A model generated the notes under the pieces. It was given only the letters and a program-made list of their open reading frames with translations, was not told the DNA's origin and made no database searches. From JALYXV01 sp963733505 (lineage in GTDB: Bacteria; Actinomycetota; Acidimicrobiia; Acidimicrobiales; Palsa-688), in assembly GCA_963733505.1 (NCBI GenBank), contig CAVTDW010000008.1:1-64000 (forward strand): 64,000 bases of DNA, in the 5' to 3' direction. The position numbers and the translations under genes are program-made. Of the stretch, positions 43,518 to 52,286 are shown in pieces (within the stretch, counting starts at the first letter, position 1; each line of letters starts with the position of its first letter).

Positions 43518-44387
43518 TCAGCCGGTCGGACTGTCGGTCATGGCCCGGTAGATCCGCTCCAGGTCCTCGAGCGTGGCGAACTCGATGACCACCCTCCCCT
43601 TGCGGGTTCCCATGTCTACCTTCACCCTCGTGTCGAGGTGTTGCGAGAGCAGATTCTCCAGTTCGACCACACCGGGCGGGCGCAAACGGCCCACTCGAGC
43701 GGCCGATCCGTTGCTGCCTGGCTCACTTCGTTGCCTGACTGCCTCCTCGACGGCTCGAACCGAGAGGTCCTCGGCAACGGCCCGGCGGGCCAGCGCCTCC
43801 TGGAAGTTGCGGTCGGGGGTACCGAGGAGGGCTCGGGCATGACCGGCGGAGAGCTGCCCATCGATCACCAAGCGCTGGATGGTGGGCGGTAGCTGGAACA
43901 ACCTGATGGTGTTAGAGATCGCGGCCCGGCTCCGACCGACGCGAGACGCCATTTGCTCGTGGGTCAGACCGAAGTCCTCGATCAACTGCTGATAGGCGGC
44001 GGCCTCTTCCATGGGGTTGAGATCGACGCGGTGCAGGTTCTCGATCAGGGCCTGCTCGACGCTGCCGAGATCGTCGACGGTTCGGACCAGCGCCGGGATG
44101 GTGTGCAGGCCGGCCCGGCGGGCCGCCCGCCAGCGACGCTCCCCGGCGATCAGTTCGTACTGATCGTCCGATGTGGCGCGCAGCAGGACGGGCTGCAGGA
44201 CGCCGACCGCTCGGATGGACGCCGTCAGGGAACTCAGGTCCTCCTCGTCGAAATGGTTACGGGGCTGATGGGGATTCGGGCGGATGCTGTTGATGGAAAC
44301 TTCCAGCAACGCCGATCCACGATCGCTCAGGAGGTCGTTGGGGATGAGAGCCTCCAGCCCTCTACCCAACCCGCTGCGCCGCGCCAC
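43518..44387 (-). CDS. parB: Chromosome partitioning protein ParB
   Basis: This 289-residue CTP-dependent DNA clamp loads at parS and spreads. It begins RRSGLGRGLEALIPND. The nucleotide-binding motif ELIAGERRWRAARRAGL is near residue 80, and EQALIENLHRVDLNPMEEAA follows. The HTH is LTHEQMASRVGRSRAAISNT, then LVIDGQLSAGHARALLGTPD. The C-terminal dimerisation segment ends MGTRKGRVVIEFATLEDLER. It overlaps the end of parA by 26 bases, so the pair is one operon. Confidence 0.97.
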   Translation of the reverse strand: MARRSGLGRGLEALIPNDLLSDRGSALLEVSINSIRPNPHQPRNHFDEEDLSSLTASIRAVGVLQPVLLRATSDDQYELIAGERRWRAARRAGLHTIPALVRTVDDLGSVEQALIENLHRVDLNPMEEAAAYQQLIEDFGLTHEQMASRVGRSRAAISNTIRLFQLPPTIQRLVIDGQLSAGHARALLGTPDRNFQEALARRAVAEDLSVRAVEEAVRQRSEPGSNGSAARVGRLRPPGVVELENLLSQHLDTRVKVDMGTRKGRVVIEFATLEDLERIYRAMTDSPTG

Positions 44388-45363
44388 CGCTCACCTCCTT
44401 TGCCAGCTCCCGGTAGGCGGTGGCCCCCCGGGAAGACGAATCGAACAAGATGATCGGCTGGCCGAATGATGGTGCTTCGGACAGCCGGACCGTGCGGGGC
44501 ACCATGTGCCGGCACACCTTGGTCCCGAAATGCTGCCGGACTTCCCTCGCTACCTGCTCGGCGAGGCGGGTTCGGGCGTCGTACATGGTCAGGACGATCG
44601 TCGTGACCTCAAGGCGAGGGTTGAGGTTGGTCTGGACCAGGTTGACGTTGCGTAATAGCTGGCCGAGCCCCTCCAAGGCGTAGTACTCGCATTGGATCGG
44701 GACCACCACCTCCGTAGCGGCGGCCAAGCCGTTGACCGTGAGCAACCCCAACGACGGGGGGCAGTCGATCAGGATGTAGTCGAAGTCGCCCGTTACCTGC
44801 TCGATGGCCTTGCGCAACCGGAGCTCCCGGCTGAACGCCGGTACCAGCTCGATCTCGGCACCGGCCAGGTGAATTGTGGCGGGCACCACGAACAGGTTGC
44901 GCAAACTGGTCGGCTCGATGGCGTCCTCCATTGGAACATCATGGAGTAACACGTCGTATATCGTGGCCTCAAGGTTGCGACTGTTGATGCCCAGACCCGT
45001 GGTTGCGTTGCCCTGCGGATCTAGATCGACGACCAGGACCCGGTAGCCCAGCTCCGCCAGCGCGGCCCCGAGGTTGACCGCCGTCGTCGTCTTGCCCACG
45101 CCGCCCTTCTGGTTGGCTACTGCCAGCACCCTGGGCAACGGAGGGAGGGGACGGGCGTGGTCCGTTCGTGGCGCGTCCCCGATCGGCAGCGGCACCGGCG
45201 CAACGACGTCGTCCTCGGCACCTGGTTCGGCTGCCCGGCCGGATTGGTCTTCCGCCTGAGCCGCCTGAGTGACCGTCTCGGTCACGGCCGCCGACTCTCG
45301 TAGCTGGTCGAAGACTGCCGCGGCCCGGCTTCGGAGCTGATCTGGATCGACCACGGTTACCAT
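44362..45363 (-). CDS. parA: Chromosome partitioning ATPase ParA
   Basis: The ATG at 45363 gives 333 residues. An unconserved acidic N-terminal region of about 75 residues precedes the deviant Walker A RVLAVANQKGGVGKTTTAVN, then VLVVDLDPQGNATTGLGI and DYILIDCPPSLGLLTVNGLA. The C-terminal part includes RHMVPRTVRLSEAPSFGQPI. ParA moves ParB-parS complexes along the nucleoid. An ATG at 45390 would add nine residues. Two parS-like sites lie just upstream. Confidence 0.96.
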   Translation of the reverse strand: MVTVVDPDQLRSRAAAVFDQLRESAAVTETVTQAAQAEDQSGRAAEPGAEDDVVAPVPLPIGDAPRTDHARPLPPLPRVLAVANQKGGVGKTTTAVNLGAALAELGYRVLVVDLDPQGNATTGLGINSRNLEATIYDVLLHDVPMEDAIEPTSLRNLFVVPATIHLAGAEIELVPAFSRELRLRKAIEQVTGDFDYILIDCPPSLGLLTVNGLAAATEVVVPIQCEYYALEGLGQLLRNVNLVQTNLNPRLEVTTIVLTMYDARTRLAEQVAREVRQHFGTKVCRHMVPRTVRLSEAPSFGQPIILFDSSSRGATAYRELAKEVSGGAAQRVG

Positions 45364-45435
45364 CCTCCCCGCGCGAGCAGTCAAGGTCAAGCCCTACTTG
45401 TGATTGAGCTTAACCCTCTATCACGACGTGGTGGG

Positions 45436-45451
45436 GGATTCACGTGAAACA
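45436..45451. promoter_or_regulatory. parS-like site 1
   Basis: GGATTCACGTGAAACA matches 14 of 16 bases of the parS consensus TGTTTCACGTGAAACA. It is between parA and rsmG, the normal position for parS near the origin. Confidence 0.75.
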
Positions 45452-45478
45452 TTCACCATGACACGCGCCGCCTCGCAA

Positions 45479-45494
45479 CGATCCACGTGAAACA
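45479..45494. promoter_or_regulatory. parS-like site 2
   Basis: CGATCCACGTGAAACA matches 13 of 16 consensus bases, with the CACGTGAAACA half intact, 43 bases from site 1. Two neighbouring sites strengthen the parS reading. Confidence 0.65.
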
Positions 45495-45510
45495 TCGCCC
45501 GCGGCCTCGG

Positions 45511-46201
45511 CTAAAACAGCGGACGCTTCGCCGGGATCCCGACTCGACGAGGGAAGCGATCCGAACACGCCGCGACCTGCTGAAGACGAACGAGCGCGAC
45601 CGGTTCGGTTACACGACCATCCTCGGCCAGACCGAGGAGCGCCAGTCCCATGGGCCGGCCAACGGTCTGGGGCCCCTCCGGGTGGTTCGGCCACGACCAT
45701 GGCTCCCCCGACCCGCAAGAAAGGGGCGGCGCACTCGCTCGCGACCGCCGGCGGGCCGAACGCCCGTGAGACCACAAGGTCAGCCGACGCCCGCCGCGCC
45801 GGGTCGCGGCCAACGTCTTCGGCCCGGGCGACGAGCACCTCGACCCTCGGCGCCAGGCCCAGCGAGTCGACGGCGTGGCGCAGGAACTCAGTTCGCCGGA
45901 CGTTGGCATCGAGCAACACCCACGACGATGCCGGCCACAGCAAGGCCAATATGAGTCCCGGCACGCCGGCGCCGCTGCCGAGATCGACGGCGCGCACCGG
46001 CGGTTCGGGTACGAGGGTGGCGAAGGCCAGGCCGTGCTCGATGTGGACCGCGAGCTCGCCCGGTCCCAGGAAATGGCGCGCTCGGGCGGCCATCAAGACC
46101 TGCAGCAACGCCTGCCGAGAGGACTCGGTCAGCGAGGCGTTGCGGTCGTCAGCTGTCAGCGGGTACCGGGAGAATGACGACCCGGCGCTGGGGATCCTCA
46201 C
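45511..46201 (-). CDS. rsmG: 16S rRNA (guanine-527-N7)-methyltransferase RsmG, one-base frame break
   Basis: RsmG (GidB) methylates G527 of 16S rRNA. The N-terminal part reads LTESSRQALLQVLMAARARH, VRAVDLGSGAGVPGLILALL (SAM motif I) and DLVVSRAFGPPAVASECAAP. The normal C-terminus MGLALLGLAEDGRVTEPVAL ... RVGIPAKRPLF lies one frame over and ends at 45511. The break is in GGCCCATGGG near 45650; removing one C restores the frame as WPAMGLALLG. The gene is not essential, and loss gives mild streptomycin resistance in other bacteria, so a real mutation is possible as well as an error. The GTG at 46201 overlaps the jag end by 53 bases; a later start is possible. Confidence 0.88.
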
Positions 46202-47228
46202 CTTCCGAAACGGTCTCCACGCCCTCGATGCCGTTAACCGTGTCGTGCACGATCTTGCGGTCGGCTGCGCTCATCGGCTCGAGCACCCGTCGGGTCCCGG
46301 TCGCTTGAACCTCGGCCGCCACCTGGCGGGTGAATCGGGCCAGGGCATCCTTGCGTTTGCGCCGATAGCCGGCCACATCCACCATGATGCGACCGTTGGC
46401 CGCACTGGTCTTGCGCTGCACGACCGTTCGGGTCAGATCCTGGATCGCCAGGAGGGTTGCCCCCTTCGGCCCGATCAGCAGCCCGAGATCGGGCCCTTCG
46501 AGGTTGAGCTCGATGGTGTCTTCCTCCGGCTGGGTGACGCCGACCTGGGCCTCAAGGCTCATGCGACCGACCAAGCCGTCGAGGAATTCCCTCGCCACTA
46601 TCCCCTGCTCGTCGAGTGAAACGTCCATCCCGCCTCCTGGGCTTGTGCTTGCGTCGTCGTGTTCATCGTTGGCCGGCCGGCTGGTACGGGTTCGAGAAGA
46701 GCTTCTACTGGCGGGGCGAGCGTCCGCTGCGTCCCCCTCGTCGGGCCCTTCCGCGACGGGCGGTCTCGTGGAGCGTCGCCGGCGACTGTCGCGGTGTGCG
46801 CCGGCATCGCCTTCGGAGCCGCCGGAGCCGCCGGAGCCGCCGGGCCCGCTTCCCCCGGCGGGAGCGACGGGCCGCGACGGGCGGGGTGCACTCGACGCTG
46901 ACGTGCCCTCTCGTTCGGCGGGCCGCCGCCCTGCGGCCCGCGGGGCAGAGCCGGACGACGCGTCGTCGCCGGATGCCGAGGCGGGCGCGCCTTCGGAACT
47001 GGGAGCGCGATGACGGCCACGGCGGTCGCGACGCTCCTCTTTGGCTCGGGGTTTGGTCGGGCGGACCCGGGCCCGAACGCGGGCCTCGGACCTGAGCCGG
47101 CCGAACAGGCCGAAGCGGGGCTCTTCGACAATCTCGAACTCGGCGTCCTGCTCATCGACACCCAGCTGGTCCAACGCGGCGTCTTTGGCTTCTTCGACCG
47201 TACGGCCGGTGGTTTCGACCCACTCCAT
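46149..47228 (-). CDS. jag: Jag/KhpB RNA-binding protein
   Basis: This 359-residue protein has an N-terminal Jag domain (MEWVETTGRTVEEAKDAALD, EEPRFGLFGRL) and a disordered Arg/Gly/Ser-rich middle of about 140 residues. A KH domain follows (LNLEGPDLGLLIGPKGATLL with the GPKG loop), then an R3H domain (AGYRRKRKDALARFTRQVAA, LEPMSAADRKIVHDTVNG). It binds RNA and influences cell-wall growth in other bacteria. It starts 7 bp after the yidC end in the rpmH-rnpA-yidD-yidC-jag-rsmG cluster. Confidence 0.95.
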   Translation of the reverse strand: MEWVETTGRTVEEAKDAALDQLGVDEQDAEFEIVEEPRFGLFGRLRSEARVRARVRPTKPRAKEERRDRRGRHRAPSSEGAPASASGDDASSGSAPRAAGRRPAEREGTSASSAPRPSRPVAPAGGSGPGGSGGSGGSEGDAGAHRDSRRRRSTRPPVAEGPDEGDAADARPASRSSSRTRTSRPANDEHDDASTSPGGGMDVSLDEQGIVAREFLDGLVGRMSLEAQVGVTQPEEDTIELNLEGPDLGLLIGPKGATLLAIQDLTRTVVQRKTSAANGRIMVDVAGYRRKRKDALARFTRQVAAEVQATGTRRVLEPMSAADRKIVHDTVNGIEGVETVSEGEDPQRRVVILPVPADS

Positions 47229-47234
47229 CGTGAT

Positions 47235-49149
47235 CTACCGGCCCTTGCGTCGACGACGAGGGTTCACGTTGCGGGCGCTGCCGCCGCCGGTGCGCCCCTT
47301 GGCCGGGGCGCCGTTGCCGCTGCCCGCGGCGGGTGCCGTCGCTTCGTCGGAGGCTGCTCCCCCATTGCCAGAGGAGCCGGCGGCGCCGTTGCCGCTGGCC
47401 GCAGCTGCTTTGGTGGCGCCATTGGTGCCGTTCGCAGGCTCGGCAGCGGCCGTAGCAGGCTTAGCAGCGGCCGTAGCAGCGGGTATGACGGGTGCCGAGG
47501 TCGCCCCGGCTGCCGCTGGCGGGATTGGCGGGCCAGCTTCGGGTGCTGCAGAAGCGACGGGCACTGGGGGCGCTGCCGCGGGTGTGGGGGCCGCGACCGG
47601 TTGGGGCGCCGCCGGGGTGGGTGTGGGGGCTGCGGTCGTCGGGACGGCATCGGCACCTTCGGGTGATTCCGGCGATAGCGATTGCGACGACGAGGGCGAT
47701 GATGTCGCCTTGGCCGGTCCGGACCTGGCCGGGCTGGGTTTTTGGTTGCCCCCGCTCGGCTTGGCGGTACCACCGCCGCCACCCGAGGGTCGGGTGGCGC
47801 CTTGCTTGGCGCCGCCGCTCCCGGCAGAACTGGCGCCCGCGGGTTTGACGCCCGGCTTGGTAGATGCGCCTCCGCCCGGTCTGATGCCTCCCGCGCCCGC
47901 GCCCGCCTCCTGCCTTCGCTCCGCCCGGCTTGGCGGCGCCACCGCCACCACCGGCGCCACCCGCCTTGTTGGATCCCGACTTCGAGGTGACGCCCTTGGG
48001 GGCGCCGGGCCGCTGGTTCCCCTTCTGGTTGCCTGTCGCCTTGGCCCCCGCTGGCGTCGCTGGCCGCAGTGACTTCGATGCCGCCCCCGACGTTCCTGTC
48101 GTTGCCTTACCCGGCGGGGTACGGCCTGCCTTGCCTGGGGCACTGCTCTTGTCGCCCAGGGGTTTTGCTCCGGGCTTGGCTGCGCCTTTTCCCCCTGGGC
48201 CTTTCCCCTGGGCCTTTCCCCCTGGACTTCTACGATCGGCTGCGGCCTCGGCCGCGTTGCTCAGCAGGTCGCGGAACCGGGCCCGGCCACTCGCCGGCTT
48301 GTCCTTGTGGGTGGCCTCGATCTCGCGCGTCTTGGCCTCGATTTCCTTCACGTCCTTGGCGACGAGGGCCTTCACCTTGGGGTCGTAGCGGTAGAGCGCC
48401 CATTGCTGGCCCACCCGAATGATGTTGCTGACCGTCCAGTACAGGACCACGCCGGCCGGGAAGTTCAAGGAAATCAGCCCGAAGAACAGCGGGATGAACT
48501 TCATCATCGCCGCCTGTCCCGGTTGGCTCTTGGCGGCGGGGTTCTTCGAGGTCAACTGGTACTGCTGGTAGAACTGCGTGCCCACCATCAGCAGCAGCAG
48601 CACGAAGTACGGCAGCGAATGGACGAACCCGCCGCCGACGCTGCGGGCCGACTTGGCCAGATTCATGCCGAAGGCGTCGAGCTGCCCGTGGGCGGCGACG
48701 ATGTCCTTGTACATCCGGGTATGCGCCGTGAGGTACTTGGGCTCCGCGATGGTCACGGCGCCCTGGTGCACGGTGTGGCTCAGGCCTTCGAGCACCCGCA
48801 GCAGGGCGATGAACAGCGGGAATGGCAGCAGCATCGGCAGGCAGCCGCCGAGTGGGCTGGCGTTGTGCTCCTTGTACAGCGCCATGACCGCCTCGTTGAG
48901 CGCCTGGCGGTCGTTCTTGTGGATCTCCTGCAGCTTCTTCATCTCGGGCTGCAGCTTCTGCATCACGAGCATCGAGCGGGTCTGCTTGATGGTGAGTGGC
49001 GTCAGCACGATCATCATGGCGATCGTGAGCAGCACGATGGCGATGCCGTAGTTGGGGACGAGGCTGTAGAAGAAGGCCAGCACGGCGGCCAGTGGCTTGG
49101 CGATGGGGTCGAACAGACCCCCCTTGGCCAGGAGCATCGAGTAAATCAT
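47235..49149 (-). CDS. yidC: Membrane protein insertase YidC with long low-complexity tail (frame break in tail)
   Basis: YidC inserts proteins into the membrane alone or with Sec. From ATG 49149 it has the membrane helices of the family: YGIAIVLLTIAMMIVLTPLT, GGCLPMLLPFPLFIALLRVL, SLPYFVLLLLMVGTQFYQQY and FPAGVVLYWTVSNIIRVGQQ. The conserved core ends near residue 290. A Gly/Lys/Pro/Ala-rich tail of about 340 residues follows, with the frame changing near 47910. The other frame ends in the basic NVNPRRRRKGR at 47235. Such Arg/Lys ends bind ribosomes in other YidCs. The length is +1 modulo 3. The core is unaffected, so the protein would function even if the break is real. Confidence 0.93.
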
Positions 49150-49481
49150 GACGGGTTCCTTACTCCGGGAGGCTCCGGAACGGGGTCGGCCCCATAGCCT
49201 CCCCAGGGGTGACAGCGGCACAGGCGGCGGGCGGTGAGCCAACCGCCGCGGGCGGCGCCGTGGTCGTGGAGGGCGATGGCGGCGTACTCAGAGCAGCTGG
49301 GAATGTACCGGCACGGCGACGGCCGGCCATGACGGACCGCCTGGTAGGCGCGAACGAAGGCGATGAAGAGCCTGGCGACCGGTCCCGGGCGCGGCCGGGG
49401 CGCAGCGGTCGGCGGGGTCGAGGTCGAGGCGACATCGAGTAGGCGACGCCAGAGGTCATGCGGAGTCGCCAGGCCGGTCAT
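49146..49481 (-). CDS. yidD: Membrane protein insertion efficiency factor YidD
   Basis: This 111-residue protein contains the YidD core: RLFIAFVRAYQAVRHGRPSP, CRYIPSCSEYAAIALHDHGA and CRCHPWGGYGADPVPEP, with the conserved cysteines. An extra N-terminal segment of about 35 residues precedes it. It overlaps the rnpA stop (ATGA) at its start and the yidC start (ATGA) at its end, so three genes are translationally chained. Confidence 0.95.
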   Translation of the reverse strand: MTGLATPHDLWRRLLDVASTSTPPTAAPRPRPGPVARLFIAFVRAYQAVRHGRPSPCRYIPSCSEYAAIALHDHGAARGGWLTARRLCRCHPWGGYGADPVPEPPGVRNPS

Positions 49482-49888
49482 GACGGCGCCTGGCCGGGAG
49501 GAATCGACGGGGCGGGACGCGACGATTGCCGCCGGGTCTCTTGCGTCCAGATGGCGTCGAGCGCTCGCATGACGGTAAGTCGGAGTTCTCCAAAATGGAG
49601 GTCGGTTGACGGGGGAGCCACCCCGATCAGGTACATGCCCGGCCGGAGTTGAGATGCCAGCTCGTGAACAATGGTCCGGAGCTGACGGCGGATCCGGTTG
49701 CGCTCGACGGCGTTGCCGACCTTGCGACCAAGGGCATACGCCACGCGCGGCGGCTCAGCCGGATTGCCGTTGACAAAGGATACCGTGACCGGCCCGATAT
49801 GGGCTCGGGACGGCCGCAGGTGTGATGGCGTGGCGCGCGGTGGGTTGAACGCACGGAAGGCGGTCCGTCCCCGGACCTTCCAGATCAG
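49478..49888 (-). CDS. rnpA: Ribonuclease P protein component
   Basis: RnpA is the protein subunit of RNase P, which matures tRNA 5' ends. The protein of about 136 residues reads LIWKVRGRTAFRAFN at the start and has RVAYALGRKVGNAVERNRIR, the family signature, then RQLRTIVHELASQLRPGMYL. No ATG, GTG or TTG fits the start: the frame's first suitable codon is CTG 49888, overlapping the rpmH stop (CTGA). A non-standard start with coupling to rpmH is proposed; a small indel is the alternative. Confidence 0.88.
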   Translation of the reverse strand: MIWKVRGRTAFRAFNPPRATPSHLRPSRAHIGPVTVSFVNGNPAEPPRVAYALGRKVGNAVERNRIRRQLRTIVHELASQLRPGMYLIGVAPPSTDLHFGELRLTVMRALDAIWTQETRRQSSRPAPSIPPGQAPS

Positions 49889-50019
49889 GCCGACAGCTTC
49901 TTGCGACCCTTGAGGCGCCGGGCCTTCAAGATGGCTCGCCCCGCTCGGGTCTCCATGCGGTGACGAAAGCCGTGCTTCTTGGCTCGTCGGCGATTGTTCG
50001 GTTGAAATGTGCGCTTCAC
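49885..50019 (-). CDS. rpmH: 50S ribosomal protein L34
   Basis: This 44-residue basic protein (VKRTFQPNNRRRAKKHGFRH, then RMETRAGRAILKARRLKGRK, ending KLSA) is a complete L34. It starts at GTG 50019 with GGAGGCC upstream. It heads the rpmH-rnpA-yidD-yidC-jag-rsmG series. In most bacteria dnaA and the origin lie directly upstream of rpmH; here the upstream neighbour is a divergent unrelated gene. Confidence 0.96.
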   Translation of the reverse strand: MKRTFQPNNRRRAKKHGFRHRMETRAGRAILKARRLKGRKKLSA

Positions 50020-50291
50020 TCATGGCCTCCTCGGTCCTGGCCGCACTGCTACCGCCGCGGCTTGGCGACGGCGCCACGCGTCAGCCCAACGGCCCGCTGG
50101 CACGAGTTTATCCTACGACTTGGGTGGAACGCCTGCCAGCGGACACGGCGGGCAACGAGGCACGCATCGGCCGCCCTCGCCGTGCCATGCTAGTGATTAT
50201 CATGTCATAGCGATGGCACGCTCGTCGGGGACGCAGCATCTCGGGCGCACTCCGGTACGCTCGCGGTGGGGCGATTCTCGGAGGCCGAAGT

Positions 50292-50902
50292 ATGGGTTTT
50301 GACTCGCGAGCCAACCAGGGCACGGATTCGCCGGAGGGATCGGACGAACGCCGGGGGAGTCGTGGGCGCCCCGGGTCCCGGCGGTTACCAGCCATCGCCG
50401 GGCAGGGAACGCCGCCCGCCGGGAGCTGGCAACCAGGCCCGGGATCGCCGCCAGGGCCTCCGACATACGGACAGCAGGCATACGGCGCCCCCCCGCCGGG
50501 GCCCTACAGCGGAGGTGGAGGGTACACGCCCGCTCCGCCGCCGGGGTATGGCCCGCCGCCGGGCGGTTACGGCGCCTATCCATCGGGATACGGCTATTCG
50601 GGGCCCGTGGCACCCCGCACCGATGGCACGGCGATCGCGGCGCTGGTGCTCGCAATCTGCTCGTTCATGGTCTGCCCGATTGTGCCGGCCGTGATCGCCC
50701 TGGCGATGGTGCCCGGTTCCGCCGGACGATCTACGCTTCCGGCGGTGCCGTTTCAGGCCTCGGCCTGCTCACCGCAACCAAGATCATCGCCTGGATCAAC
50801 ATCGGCATCGGCATCGTGGCGGTTGTCGGCATCGTCATCATCGCGATCGTGTCCGCCGCGACATCCACATCGAACGCCATGGCCGCCATCCTCACCCTCT
50901 GA
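50292..50902 (+). CDS. DUF4190-like membrane protein with Pro/Gly-rich N-terminus, one frame break
   Basis: The first 110 residues are Pro/Gly/Tyr-rich (PPPGYGPPPGGYGAYPSGYG) and probably disordered. A membrane domain begins GTAIAALVLAICSFMVCPIV; after a shift near 50718 it continues as TIYASGGAVSGLGLLTATKI and NIGIGIVAVVGIVIIAIVSA, ending at TGA 50900. This fits the two-helix DUF4190 family, whose function is unknown. The length is +2 modulo 3, so one base is missing or two are extra. The 50020-50291 interval before it holds the presumed divergent promoters and nothing else recognised. Confidence 0.65.
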
Positions 50903-50986
50903 TCGGGCTGAACGGCAGAATCTAGGGCTGGGAAAAGCCGGGCGTCGCCTGGGGCAAGCGTCACGGGGGCTCATACACTCGACCAG

Positions 50987-51907
50987 ATGCGCCGGCCGTA
51001 TCTCCTGCTGAGCGGGGTAACCGCAGGTTGGGGCACCATTCCGGTGCTGGCGGGAAAGGTCGATCTTCCGTCGACGCTGATTGTTGCCATCCGGTTGTGG
51101 ACAGCGGCCATCTGCCTCGGCGCGGTGCTGGCGGTCCAACGGATAAGGGCCAGCGCACCGCATGGTCCAGGGCGGGTAGGCGCGTGGCGCCCCTCGGCCG
51201 GCCAGGTTGTTCTCGATTCGGCCATTGCGCTGCGCTTTGGCCGCGGTCACACTCGGGTGTCACTGGCTGGCCCTGTTCGCGGCCTACAAGCGAGCCCCCG
51301 CGGGGACCGTGATCCTCATCGTCTATCTGGCCCCGTTCGGCGTGGCGGCGGTCGGCTCCCCGGCTCTTGGGTGAACGCCTCGGTCGTCGGACGATCGGGG
51401 CGCTGGCGGCGGCGGTGGCGCGGGTCGCATCGCTCGCCGCACCGACAGTCCACTCGGCCGGGGCGTCGGGGCTCATCCTTTCGTTGATTGCCGCCGTGCT
51501 CTTCGTCGCCCTGATCTTTTTCTCGAAGTCACTGGCTCCGCTGTACGGCGGGTTGCGCTTGGCGTTATGGAGCTCGCCGGAGCAGGTCTGGTACTGATCC
51601 CTATCGCTCTCGCAACGGCATGGCCGGCGCCCAAGGCGGCGTGGCTGTGGGTGGTCGTCCTCGGGGTGGTGCACACCGCGCTCGGGATCACCCTCTACTT
51701 GAGCGCCCTTGCTAGATCCCCGCGACCGATGTGGGCATACTCGGATACCTCGAGCCAGTCGTCGTGGTGCTGGCCGCCTGGCTGTGGCTCGGGCAGCGGC
51801 CTGGCTTGGCGACGCTCGCGGGCGGACTGCTGGTGATCGCAGCCGGTGTCAGTATCGCCATCTCGGGGGGTCCCCTCGAAGGCGTCGTGGTCTCGGTGGG
51901 CTCGTGA
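50987..51907 (+). pseudogene. EamA/DMT-type transporter, multiply frameshifted
   Basis: The pieces in different frames assemble into an EamA drug/metabolite transporter. Early on it reads LLLSGVTAGWGTIPVLAGKV and LIVAIRLWTAAICLGAVLAV, then WLALFAAYKRAPAGTVILIV and YLAPFGVAAVGSPALG. Later it reads GLILSLIAAVLFVALIFFSK and WLWVVVLGVVHTALGITLYL, ending ILGYLEPVVVVLAAWLWLGQ and VIAAGVSIAIS. At least four frame changes are needed across about 307 codons, too many for chance errors alone given its intact neighbours. It is probably a dead gene. Confidence 0.7.
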
Positions 51908-51938
51908 ATTCGGACGACCCTGCGGTACCGTCGACGTG

Positions 51939-52202
51939 ATGGTTGGGCTGACGACGTGGGTGCCGGCGGCCAGCTCCGGGGGAAATGACCTGCTCGGCGG
52001 CACCGACCTCCTCCGGCTCCTCGTCCTAGCCGTGGGGGGTGCGTTGGTCGTGGGCAACGTCTTGGCATTCGTGCGGCCGCCATCGCAGCTTCCGTCCGGT
52101 GATCAGGGGGCGCCGGTCCGACCTCCGCTGGCTCGCAGTGTGATGATGATCACCATCGGATCAGTGGCGGTCATCTGGGCGGTTGCCACCCTTGCCTCGT
52201 AG
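51939..52202 (+). CDS. Small two-helix membrane protein
   Basis: This 87-residue protein starts at ATG 51939. Membrane segments are LLRLLVLAVGGALVVGNVLA and MMITIGSVAVIWAVATLAS, separated by a Pro-rich loop with basic residues. No family recognised. It follows the broken transporter by 31 bp and converges on the histidine kinase gene. Confidence 0.6.
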   Translation: MVGLTTWVPAASSGGNDLLGGTDLLRLLVLAVGGALVVGNVLAFVRPPSQLPSGDQGAPVRPPLARSVMMITIGSVAVIWAVATLAS

Positions 52203-52286
52203 GCGGGAGCGACGACGCCGGACCGATTGATCAGGCGGCCGACAACGCAAACCGCGCTGAGCGGCGCCGGCCACTAAACGGCCATA

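Noticed and set aside
43150..43551. 133-codon plus-strand frame over the end of parB and the non-coding stretch
   Set aside because: No motif or ribosome site, and it runs into the antisense of parB.
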